Below, one piece after another: positions 24,373-35,710 of a stretch of DNA of 64,000 bases. Made by a program: the position numbers and the translations under genes. The notes below the pieces were generated by a model, which was not told the origin of the DNA, did no database searches, and was given only the letters and a program-made list of their open reading frames with translations. The first letter of the stretch is position 1. The number at the start of each line of letters is the position of its first letter. The DNA is from Petrosia ficiformis. Taxonomy: Eukaryota > Porifera > Demospongiae > Haplosclerida > Petrosiidae. The stretch covers positions 2,594,856-2,658,855 of the forward strand of contig OX345645.1 of NCBI GenBank assembly GCA_947044365.1, in the 5' to 3' direction.

Positions 24373-26616
24373 TATATATAATTATATATAAATTATATAT
24401 ATATATAATTATAAATAAACTAAGTTATTATATATAATAATAATTATTATCATTTATTTATGTTGCTAAATAAATAATACTGATTAGGTGATACTTTCCC
24501 AACTTGTGTTGAAGTTCTTGATGTCCATCCTTCACCTTCTTCATATTTATCCGAGTTAAAATTCACTGTTACCTTTTCAAGAGCAGTATCTCAGTTGAGT
24601 GTAAAACGTGAAGCATTCTTGACTCCTAGTATTGTAGATTTTGCTGAAATACTTCCAGTCAAGTCTTATTTCGTAGGCTCATCAAACCGTAAAAAACTGT
24701 ACAGTTTTAAGCTTACATCTGATGAAAGAAAGATATACAGGTATATATATGTAAGGTACATGCATATCAGAGGTACAAACTACAATATTATGTGCCTATT
24801 TGTAGTGACTTTGTACTCTACAACTAAAGTTCCTTACTCCAGCCTCTGGGTTCAGAGAGGAATCTCTCTAGATTGGGTCAATTCTTAAAAGGGTTCAGAC
24901 ACCTGATGGCACTAGTATCTCTAACATTCTGTGTACTCTGAATACTGGGTTCCGTACAAGTGTAACTCCATTTTTAGTGCACAAATTCTTGTTGAAACTG
25001 ATTTCAAGGTTTCTCACTTATTAATTATAATTAAACCTTGATTATAGTTATGTACAAAAATATATTGATGCCACAGGAAAGTGTACTTTGTAGTGGATGG
25101 TGGAATATTTTACGCTGTTAATAAGGCATATGGAGGTGCTTGGATACCTTTTGTTCCAGTGTCAATATTTGGTGAATATTATCTTGTGAAAACATTCCTC
25201 CCAAGTAATCCTGTTGTAATCGTTCCTTCACCTTACTGCACTGTACATTTACGAAGAAAACTTCCAGATCCACATTATGATGACCCAATCAAAACTAAAT
25301 TTGATGTGAAGATGATCGAAGAGAATCACAGATTGATACAGAAGTCTAAGAACACTTATGAGGTAAAATTTTATCTCTTATATAGATCTTTTCTAGAGGT
25401 TCGTTTTCATTCTACAAAGACATGCAACCATTCTAAGTCCCATATTCTTATCATGCATGCAGTCAGGAAGTAAAGCTGTGATATATATATATATATATAT
25501 ATAATTATGTATATATAATTATAATTATATACCAGAAATCTTGACCAGCTGGAATTTATATACATGTAATATAGGGTGCTATCAATCAATGCAATTCACC
25601 ATTATTTTCTAGTATATTATAGTATGACACAGGAAAGGTTCCACTTATACTAATCATGCCAATTGACTGTGCCCTTGTTTTTCAGCTTCACATTTCTGTT
25701 GCTGTTTTTGGAGTTGGTAGTGGATCAATGACACTTCCAACCAGAGTAAAGGTGCCATTCAGAGGATTAAATATCACTGTTTTAATTCCTAAAGGAGTTC
25801 ATATAACATTGAAGAAGCAAGGTAGAAACTGATAAACATAACAATACACACTGAGTTGTATGTATAAATACGAGTAAAGTAGCAACCGAGTTGCATTATT
25901 TATCATCTTCATGTGGTCACTTAAAACTCCTATACACTGTACACTTGCATTGTACTTTTTCATAATGAAGCAACTTGCTTCCCCTCTTGGATAATGATCT
26001 GTATTTAAGCACATCAGCTTGATAAGAATCTGTGTACTACTCTGACTGGAGATATACTCTTATATAAAGAACCTATCCATGCATAGAATGGTAGAAATTT
26101 ATTGATAAGGTGCAGTGTACATTAGACATTAGATTGGTGAATATTAATTAAAGTAACAATGTCTCATCTTGCTTTGCAATGTAATCTTTACAGATTTGTG
26201 GTATCAAATTCCAGTTAAAACTGAAATTATTCATGAAGTAGTAGAAAGGATCTATCATTCTTCATCTGCAAGAGCAAGACCTATTAAACCTGCTTTGAAG
26301 CTTCCAAACAAGATACCATCAGATCTCATGTCAACCATTATGCATGGAAAAAATGTAGAACTCAAAACCAGAGAAACTAACAATTATATATTTTACAGTA
26401 TAGCGTATGATAAAAACAAACTAGGATGCTTCAGCTATGATGGCAAAATTAAAGGTGTTAGTGCAAAAGATGTTTTTGGAAAGAAGTACAAGTTTAAGAA
26501 AAAACACAGGCCGTATGTGACATGGCAGGAGTGTAAACCAAAATCGAAGAGAACTCATGATTCTGGTCGTGGAGGGCAAACTTTTCACGCAGTAGAATAT
26601 GGACCATTTTATCGAC
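17886..26616. repeat. segment present twice (second copy)
   Basis: Same sequence as 8955-17685. It begins in an FKBP8 intron and, unlike the first copy, continues uninterrupted into the rest of the membrane-protein gene. It is probably an assembly overlap rather than a biological duplication. Confidence 0.95.
18251..23995 (-). CDS. FKBP8: FKBP8-like, duplicated partial copy (exons 1-7)
   Basis: Exons 1-7 of FKBP8 again, at 23995-23456, 22586-22433, 20829-20742, 20204-20094, 19459-19385, 19154-19121 and 18331-18251. Exons 8-10, with the last TPR and the membrane anchor, are missing because the segment starts after them at the gap. It should be read as the same locus as 6429-15064. Confidence 0.85.
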
Positions 26617-29600
26617 TAGTAATACCTATACTGAATGATACTACAAAATGGAGGATTAAGAGCTTAACTAAAATCAAAGTGCTCTCAAAAGGTACATACA
26701 TGTACATGTGCATGTATCATACTATTAACATCAAAAAATGCTTTAGATATTAATACCAAAAGCTTCACGATAATTATTTATTATTGTTTCAATGTGGTCA
26801 CTTGTGTTTTGAGTACTCAATGGTTCATGAAACTCTTCATTTTCTAGATGTTACTGATATTGTTTCATTTGGTGGGCCTGACTCATATCATTCTAGGTAA
26901 CAATGCAATTGTAATTAATTGGGGAAAGCCTGAGCAAGCCCGCCCTAAGGAGTTTGGGTAGGTACATGTATGCAACTATACACGCAGCATGTACGTCATT
27001 CTTTATGCACCTTCTCATTTTGTATATTTTTACGATTGTGTGTGAAATAGAATAGCTATGAAGACTGATCACTTGTGGAGAGCAAAGCAATAATTACCGT
27101 GACTAACAGAAGAGAATTTGGAGATTGATGACTGACTAGTGGGAAAAAAGGTTGTGCAGAACAAATACCTGTTTCTTCTACCACACATACTCAGGCTTGC
27201 CCCACAATGATTATAATTCTCTAGTATATAGCTACATGTTATATTTCAATCAATATTCTCTGTAATCACAGGAGTCCCGCATTTTTGATAAACGCTCTAA
27301 GTCAGTATGTTGTTTTGATCAAGTCAGTAAGTCTGAAAGGAAAAAGTAAGGTTTTCATTCCACTCGATGAAGGAATATTTGTACCAAAAGACAATTTACA
27401 TGACAACTGTGGTGGTATTCTTTTATTCAAGAACATGTCACTATTAAAAAATGATAAAACTTTCTGTCAAAAACCATTTGGTAAGTGAAATATGTTAATT
27501 CATAATTAGCGGATTTACAATTCTTTCTAATATTAATAATAATTAACTTTTCAATTTGTCTTTATATATTGACTTAAGAAGTGTGTTACTTGTTGCAAAA
27601 TTTGCCTAGTTTACAATAGCTTATTACAAATTAATGGAATAGCTTATTACAATATACTGGTAAAGTGTGTTACTTGTTGCAAAATTTGCCTAGTTTACAA
27701 TAGCTTATTACAAATTAATGGAATAGCTTATTACAATATACTGGTAAAGTGTGTTACTTGTTGCAAAATTTGTCAAGTTTACATTTTAATGCAATAGCTT
27801 ATTACATTATACTAGTAAATCTATATATTCTATATGCAAAATACTATTTCGACTCACTTGGGATACACACGGTATGCAGTGCTTTTTATTGCCATACAAT
27901 ATAATTATAGGAGTAGATATAGATTAATTTTAATTAACTGATTATTCTACTAGGATACTGCATTGGTCTACCTTTCACCTCAACAACCCGTTTTCCAGTC
28001 ATCCCCCCATTTGGTGTACCAGAATTTTCTGGATGGACAAATCAAAGTTTTAAAACAACTGCATATGGCTATATTACACATCCAATGAGTAGACACTTTT
28101 CAAAAAAAGTAACAGTCCCTCGTGCTTTGTATCATGCAAACAATAAAAAGGAATATATTATTATATCAGCCCCTGATGATGCTGTTGATCACATCTCTAA
28201 CATACCAATTTCTGGAGTCAAAATCCTGGTAATGACAGTGTATATATAGAACCAGAGTGTAATATAATACACCATTTTGAAAGAAGAAATAGTACTGAAC
28301 TTCCAATTTTTATTCAATTTAGACTTGTACATTATACCTTTTAGACCACTCTGATTCTGAACATACATATGTATATGTATATGTACTCACTTGTATATGT
28401 ATGGTACCTAACGAGAAACTATGCAGAGCTATTCATATCCATAGTATTGGCAAAGATTTAGCATCTTTGTTGAAACTAGAATGGTTGACATTTGTTGTAA
28501 ATGGTATATTGGTATCATTCATTATTGAAGGATTGCAATGTGTTTTGTAGATTGATATAACTTCTGGAGATGTGCACATGCAATATTCCTTTTAAAGTAG
28601 TATATTGCATACTGCCTGCACACATGATACAATACAGTATAAGTTTGAATTTGTTAGTTGTTAAAAGAAGTAACTTGCAAATTAAGTTAAGCAGGCTAGC
28701 CTTTTAGTTGTAGGTATAAAATTATATGATAATAAGCTTTACAAAACTGCCCAAAAAAGTATATCCATATACTCAAAATCCAATATTGAATGAATTCATA
28801 AATATTTTGATTATCGTACATTGGTAATAAGTTATAACTTCATAATTTCACACATTCACTCTTAATTCATTTTGTGTAGGATTCTGAATTTGAATTTTCA
28901 GATCCTAATGCATGTAATAATATATGGAAGTTGGAGAAATCAATTAAAAAAGAAACTAAGCTGATAGCTAACATACACAACATAGGAGAGGTATATATAT
29001 CCCCAGTTAGCTATATATAATCAATACTTATTATCTTTCATAGGGAGGAGCTGATGTTTCTGCTTTAGTGAAATGTACTTCTGCTCTCACAGTACTGCCA
29101 GCATCAGGACAACAGACAATGTGGATTGGACCAGTAAAAATATTTATTTAATTGTACTATATATGATCAAAATTTTGTTGCAATGAAATCATCATTATAT
29201 GAATGCATTTCAATGGAGGTAGCAAATGATGCATGCTTTAAACACTATTTATTCTCACTATAGACAGAAGTAGGTGTAATGCAGTACCATCTTGATGCTA
29301 GTAGAGCTACAACGACTAAAGAGAAAGAACCACATAAATGTGATATGACTATTGCTGTCCATGTTTCAGTACATAGTCCAGCTCAGAAGCTCCACTGTTC
29401 AAGAATTATTGTGACATATTTTGGAGGTTTTCAACACCCTTGTACAGCAGAAGGTAAATTTGAATTATTACCAACCAAACAAGTTCACACTACCTTCAAT
29501 AATTTGGCCATTGTCTATATTATCAATTCAATATTTCTAGATACACAACTGCCTGCACTAGATCTAAAGTACTTCGTTCTTCCAGTTACACAACGAAAGT

Positions 29601-32584
29601 CATCAGTATCTGCAATTGAATCTTTCCTTCAGTCAAGCAAAGATTTAGTATTTATAAAATCTATATCAATCTCATTGACAACACCAATTCAGCAAGAGGA
29701 ATTAGTGAGTGAGAAGATCATTTAGGCCTAAAGTTTCATTAATCCTAACTGACACCACTGTAATTATAGGCTGTGTCTATTTGTCTGACAGCCAGACATA
29801 AATCTCAAACACAATCAGTTTGGCTGCGCAAATGGCTAATAAATTGCTTTTAGAAAGAAACTACTCAACGGATATGAATGAAACAAACACAGTACTAGGC
29901 GAGATGGGTAGCTTACTGTTAAAATTTGAACTGAATCAACCTCTAGCTAACATGAATGATGATAATCCACTTCAAGGACACATTTCCAGCCTTTTACCAA
30001 TGTTTGAAAATGAAATCTAGCTGCTGGATAACTAGACACAGTACACATGTATAGTATCGGTACATTTGTATTTTTATTCCCTCTTAGATATCCAATCTCA
30101 ATGAGTTAAGAGTGGTTTGTAACCAGACTCTACCTGTTGTGCTCTTGACAGAAGTACAGCTTCTTAATAAAGCAAAACTTGAATCCCTCCAGAGCAGAGA
30201 AAAGACAAATTACAATGCATCAAATATAACTTTCTATACTGACTTTCTACAACCGCAAAGAATCTACTACTTTGCTAATAGGTTAATTAGAATGCTAAAT
30301 TGAACCCCTGGCATTTATCTACATGTATCTATTTATTCGTAGTAACCTGTTAACGAATGTCTATCCTCATGTATCTATAACTAACTTCCATTGCATTCAT
30401 TTATTGATCCAACCAATGGATCAATTCATTCTCTTTGTCTGTCCTCCCATTTACTTAACAATCTTCCATATGTAGCAACTGGGTGTCACTGCAGCACAAC
30501 GAATCTGCTTTGAGAAAATGTACTATTGAAGTTTGGGCCAATAGGCCACACAGAATGTGTGTCAGTAATCCTGTGAAGCAAATATCAGTTTTTGTGCCTT
30601 TAGTACAACCAACTAACAATGTATCAAGTGAGCTGATAACTGTTGATATTAAATACCAACATCTATTACACAATGTATCTCATATATACTTGTATTTATG
30701 AGATCGTAATGAATTTTGTTCTTGGTTTCTTCTCTCCAACAATTATAATTACATAATATTACATTATTTTATGTTGTGTCTTGTGTGTATATTTGTATGT
30801 GGAGAATCAATTTCAGAACTCCATTTAACAAAATTATCACATTTCATGAATTCTCTTTGCATTAATATTCAGCTGAACTGGTTGTGAAAGGAGAGTTTTG
30901 GTATCTAGAATCTGTCTATGGGAAACAGACTGATGAAATCATGTTAGCACTACTTGCTTGTATTGTGGTGTCAATTTTTCTCTATGGTACAACTATCTGC
31001 AGTCACATTCTATTGGTATGCATGCATGTGGAAATATTAAAAACTTTAAAATTTATTCCCTTTGCTGTAGTTTGTCTTCCGTAATAAACTTCCTAATTCA
31101 GGTAAGTTTTACAGGATCGGAATTTTAAAAATAATTATTATTATCAACCTTAGGGAAAAAATTGTCTCTGGAGAAGCAACTGAAAAAAGGTAGAGAGATG
31201 CGTAAAATGATTTTATTAAGTAAAAACGTTCTGGGCCACAAGTTTGTTCATGAGTGCATGCAAACAATGATTTGTCTGGCAGGCCTAGAACTGTTCAAGT
31301 CAGGAAGGGCATTTGGGAACTATCTCCTGTACTCCTATCAGTGAATTGGAGTTTCATCCCAACATCTTTCCATAAAATGAAGGGACAATAAGGAATTTAC
31401 AATGTCCTACCTTCTTTATCATATAATATAGCTGTTGCCAATGATAAGAAACGCTGGGAAAACCCTCAAATGTTTCTGGAGTCGGGAGAGAATGGACCAT
31501 TTTACGTACTATATGAGTTTAAGTGTACAGATCGGATTGATACTGAAAATATCCAGTCACTGAAAGTTGCAGGTCTCTTACGACTTAAAGTAACTTTAAT
31601 TGCACTATAATTATATTTGAACTATTTCATTGGTGTGTATGTATAGGATAAAGAACAGCAAGTAATGTTTGGACATGTAAAGAAAATATACATTGATAAA
31701 AACAGCCGAAGACATGTTATGTTACAAGCATCAAGTGGAATGTAAGTTGAAATGGGTGCTTCCCAGAATGTCTAATCCCAAAATGTCTACATGGTCTAGG
31801 GTAGGGTCTAGGGTCTAGGGTCTAGGATTTTCATTTAGACAGTTTGGGATTAGACATTCTGGGAACGATCCGTTGAAATTGAGGTTGATGGTAATGTTTG
31901 GTTTATTTTTGAAATGAGTCAAATCTTTGTAACTAGTCTGATTGTGTATACGTTATAATTATGCTGTAAATACCATCACCATGAAGCCAGGGCTGCTTTT
32001 AGGGGGAGGGGGGTGGGGTTTGGCAAAAGGAGTATTTGCCTACCCTTACTAAATTCTTGCCCCTCCCCCCTTGCAATATCAAACCTGCTCAGTAAATATC
32101 TTTTGTGGTTTTATTTGTCTGAAAATGCACCAAAAGTGATCTAAGAGCTCTAAAATAAAAATTTTCCTGGAGAAGCATGCCCCACACCCCTAGTTGGCCA
32201 TGTGCTTACATGCGTGGATGGTGGCTTCACCTCCATTTATTTCGGCAAATACCTGGTTTACTCCGCCTTGGCAACTTTGCTGAATGCAGCACTGCATGAA
32301 GCGTAGGGTACATGTATATATGATAATTGTTTTGTGGCAATGTCAGTGAATTAGCAAATTTTCTGGAAAACTAAGAGAGGTAGGTGCTTGAAACAGCTAT
32401 TTGCAATTGACGTAGAAGAAAAATAATACTACACTTTTTGGGAAGTAGTTCTAATTACACATCATACTGACATTACAGGTACTTACTGAGAGCTGAAAAT
32501 GTCTGTAAGGAATACAGTGGAGAGCTACAATTGTTCTATGAACGTCAAAACATGACTTCTCTCATAAAGAAGGATGAAGAATAA
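24217..32584 (+). CDS. large orphan type I membrane protein
   Basis: I do not recognise the family. Twenty-one exons close in frame to about 1103 residues: 24217-24304, 24488-24740, 25077-25362, 25686-25821, 26194-26691, 26848-26896, 27272-27480, 27954-28228, 28880-28990, 29044-29133, 29264-29453, 29541-29704, 29770-29817, 30088-30281, 30476-30627, 30873-31015, 31071-31101, 31154-31189, 31432-31589, 31647-31741, 32479-32584. The N-terminus is a signal peptide (SLLFGITVISSVLTKFTSG). A roughly 915-residue, beta-rich ectodomain with few cysteines follows. One membrane helix (IMLALLACIVVSIFLYGTTI) leads to a cytoplasmic tail of about 150 residues that is rich in lysine and ends LIKKDEE. The exon at 29770 and its weak donor (GTTTGG), and the 87-nt intron at 29454, are the least certain parts. 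It is convergent with INTS14, 121 bp apart. Confidence 0.7.
27579..27800. repeat. 84-bp tandem repeat, 2.6 copies
   Basis: GTGTGTTACTTGTTGCAAAA recurs at 27581, 27665 and 27749, with TAGCTTATTACAA phrases between. It is in intron 7 of the membrane-protein gene. Confidence 0.9.
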
Positions 32585-32705
32585 TTTAAACTACAGTAAC
32601 ATAATTACAAATTATACTAATCCTCTATAGTCTGTTTTAATGTACTATTTAAAAAATTATTATCATTCGGGTGTCACATGATTTGGGGGTGAACATCATA
32701 AGAAT

Positions 32706-35594
32706 TCATTTAGATCCTGTTATAGTCATTCGATCATGAGGATTATGGTTGTTGGACAGGAACAGAAGGGATCTTTGAAGTATAGCTCTAGCTTGAGGAT
32801 TGGATGTACTAGCTTCTTCAGTTGATAATATCTGACACACAACATCCAGAAGATTAGGTATACTGTATGTTAGTATAACCAATCGTATCTTATTCAGTTC
32901 CTGTATGATATAGGATAATAATACACACAGATAATGTGATTGTAGACATGCAAAGTGTTACAAACACAGCGTTTCCCCCAGGATAAATATTAAGTGTGAG
33001 GAGAGTGCATCAGTGTTACATGACATTTGGTCAACAATGTTCAATCAGTGTTATATAACAGCATAAATGTTAAAAGTAAAGGGCGGGGGAGTGCCATGGT
33101 ACCACCCTTTGGGGGAAACACTGGACCGTATTATAATAATATTGATTATGATTCTCTCTTTAGCTGTAATTTAGAAAATTAGCACTGATTAGTGTGCTAA
33201 AAGTTTATGCAACTCCAACACTAAGCAAAGATATGAAAAACATTTTGATCTGGAATGGTACTTATAAAAGCTGTTGCTCTTTTAGAGGGGTGCACTACCC
33301 CTTTGTCCCCTTATAGGTATAATGTATGCCCTATAGTTATCAGTTATAGAAACATCCTGCATACACCCTTGATTAGGAGAATTTAATGCTTTTACACACT
33401 CATGAAATGTTTTTCTCAGTATTGCGATGCAATAATTGCTTTTATGTTGCAAAACACACCACTGACTGTACTGTACTAAAGTCTCTTCACACCTCAAAAT
33501 TAGGATTTAGCTAATATAGTGTATACTTTAATGTCATAAGGTTAATACATGATGAAGTAATGGATTGAAATTTGACATACACAAAAAAGAACAGGAAGGA
33601 TAATTCTATGCAGGAAAAATGATTGTTAGTCATCCCAAACTAAAGTTATGAACCTTGATCTGAGGGTCAAGGTGAATGTGAATAACCTTTATTTACACGT
33701 ATAATGTAATCAATGTAAACTTTCAACTATGAAAGAGATTTTTCATGTTTTTTACAAACATTTTTGAACACAAATTATTCCATAAGGAATTATTTATTAT
33801 ACATAGCTTTTGATTTGTAGTTAGCTCAAAGCAATAAAATTAATTTTAGTTAACAGAATTTCTTTGGGAAAGATTTTTATTTCGGATGTGAAATTACTCA
33901 ATCCACAGGTTTAATTATAAATGTAAGATGAAAAGTAAACTGATTATCAAGTGAGAATACGAAACATTGGGTTACTTTATAATTATGATAATGTAGATAC
34001 TATTCTTATATGAAGAAAAATTTGATTTTGAAAGTTGAAACACACCTTAATTAGTGATGCTTCCTTTTCTGGTAGTTTATGACTATATCGTACAACTTTC
34101 AACAAATCATTCTGTATACCTCCCTCTTTAGCCCAAAAAAAATGGGCTGGAGATTGATAGCTGAGAGTGTGTGATACCGAGAGTGGAAATTGGTCTTTAT
34201 TGCCACGGTTACCACTATCTGTCATACGTGGATCAGGATTTGGAGGTTTTGGACCAAGGTATCGTAAAGGTCCTAACCAAGGTAACTTGGCTTCAGGAAA
34301 AAGTACAGTCAGTATCAGATTTGACTTCTTCGAGGCTACACCAGCTGAAGATAGAAATCCAAACCAATTTGTACTAAAGAGAAAGATTTCATTATAAATG
34401 TAATATTAAAACAATACATCTGCATGAGGACAACCATACATTGAGAATTGCATTTTTAACAAAAAATTACATTGATCTATGAAAATTACTATAAATTTTT
34501 TTTAATTACTTATTATGGTTCACAAAAATTAGAAAATCCTTTCCTTTGAAAGCATGAAAATTTCCCAATTTACAATATAATATATTCCTTGGAAACCATG
34601 TATTCGTTACCTAGACAACTACTTACCCTAGTTGTACCACAGCAACTTTTGATTCACATTTTAAACTTCCATGTAATAAAACCCTAAAAGATGGTTTCTC
34701 AATCTCTGATACATTATCGCTCTCTTTAGATTGTTCTTTTCCTTCAAGTAGACATTTCACTAAGCTTTCTAATCTTACTCCATCCATCTCTGTATCAATA
34801 ACAAAATGTTTACTATAAACAGCTGGGGCTGAAAGAATATTGACATCAAGGAATCCACATACAGATATCTCAGTGGGATACTCGCCAATCGTATAAGGAT
34901 TTTTAAACCTATGCTGTGGAGTGGTAGCAATGTCATGGAAAGATTGAGTCATTATAGGTGACGGTGATAGAGCAACTTTCGACTGCAAATGACCGCACGT
35001 GAGAAGAGCATGGAAAGGTTTAAAGTGCGTCTGTGCTAACTGAAGAAACACATCTGTAACTGAGTGACTAGTAAGTTGGGAACCAGTTGGGAAAATTATA
35101 TCAGACGCTGATGTGTCTATAAGTTTACATATCTTATCTAATGAAGTTGAACTCATCTCCTCTCTATTTTCTATTAGCACAACATGAAGCTTACAAGGAA
35201 ATGGAAGAGATACTACATTATCAGTTTGTGTCTTATTGACTCCCAAAATCCCATCACTGACTAGAATAATCTGCATTGGATTAAACACTCCCCACTCTTT
35301 TACAACAATGTCAATTATTGATTGCAGCGCTCCACTGAGATCAGTCCGATCAACAGCTACAATTTCATCTAAAGATTCTTTTAATTCATTGTGGTCTTTA
35401 GTAAAGGGTACAAGAACTTCGCATGTTGATGAAAAAGTCATCATGGATACATATTCTAAGGGGAATACATTTTCAAGATATGTGAAGAATGTGAATAATC
35501 CTTTTTTTGCTAATGATAAACGTGTCTCTGATGTTTCATTTGGTATTGGTCTCTTCATTGACAGAGATCTGTCAACTAATATTACTGAAGGCAT
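32706..35594 (-). CDS. INTS14: Integrator complex subunit 14 (VWA domain)
   Basis: INTS14 belongs to the INTS10-13-14 module of the nuclear Integrator complex, which cleaves snRNA and nascent transcripts; the module binds nucleic acid. Three exons (35594-34627, 34373-34046, 32900-32706) give 496 residues (human 518). The start MPSVILVDRSLSM aligns with the human N-terminus and carries the VWA metal-site motif D8-x-S10-x-S12. Later matches include MQIILVSDGILG, PFHALLTCGHL, VLLHGSLKCESKVAVVQLG, LPWLGPLRYLGP and KLPEKEASLIK. Splice phases agree at both junctions. Intron 2 (32901-34045) contains a reversed family-A repeat. The gene is divergent from ABHD17. Confidence 0.95.
33485..33695 (-). repeat. 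family-A MITE-like copy, reversed
   Basis: Reads CCTCAAAATTAGGATTTAGC, then TAAGGTTAATACATGATG, then GTCAAGGTGAATGTGAATAA, in the opposite direction to the 47592 copy. It is in INTS14 intron 2. Confidence 0.75.
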
Positions 35595-35710
35595 CTCCAC
35601 ACCCGCGTGTGGTCGTCTCGTCCCCCTCGAATGGCACGAGACTATTCATATAATACCTTTGAAGTCACGTGATACACTCCTGTCTGTCTAGTGTCTAACT
35701 GTCTTCCATC
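35595..35710. promoter_or_regulatory. divergent promoter region, INTS14 / ABHD17
   Basis: 116 bp lie between the two outward-facing start codons. The region is richer in GC than its surroundings (CCCGCGTGTGGTCGTCTCGT) and contains GTCACGTGAT, an E-box-like CACGTG. No TATA element is seen. A shared bidirectional promoter is inferred from the spacing. Confidence 0.65.

Noticed and set aside
29820..30020. 66-codon frame after the exon at 29770 in the membrane-protein gene
   Set aside because: It starts only at a TTG and is out of frame with the upstream exon. The gene closes in frame when this stretch is treated as intron, although that uses a weak GTTTGG donor.
30300..30475. Possible CRISPR-like or regular-spacer arrays in the window
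   Set aside because: All arrays seen are head-to-tail satellites without unique spacers, and the genome is eukaryotic.
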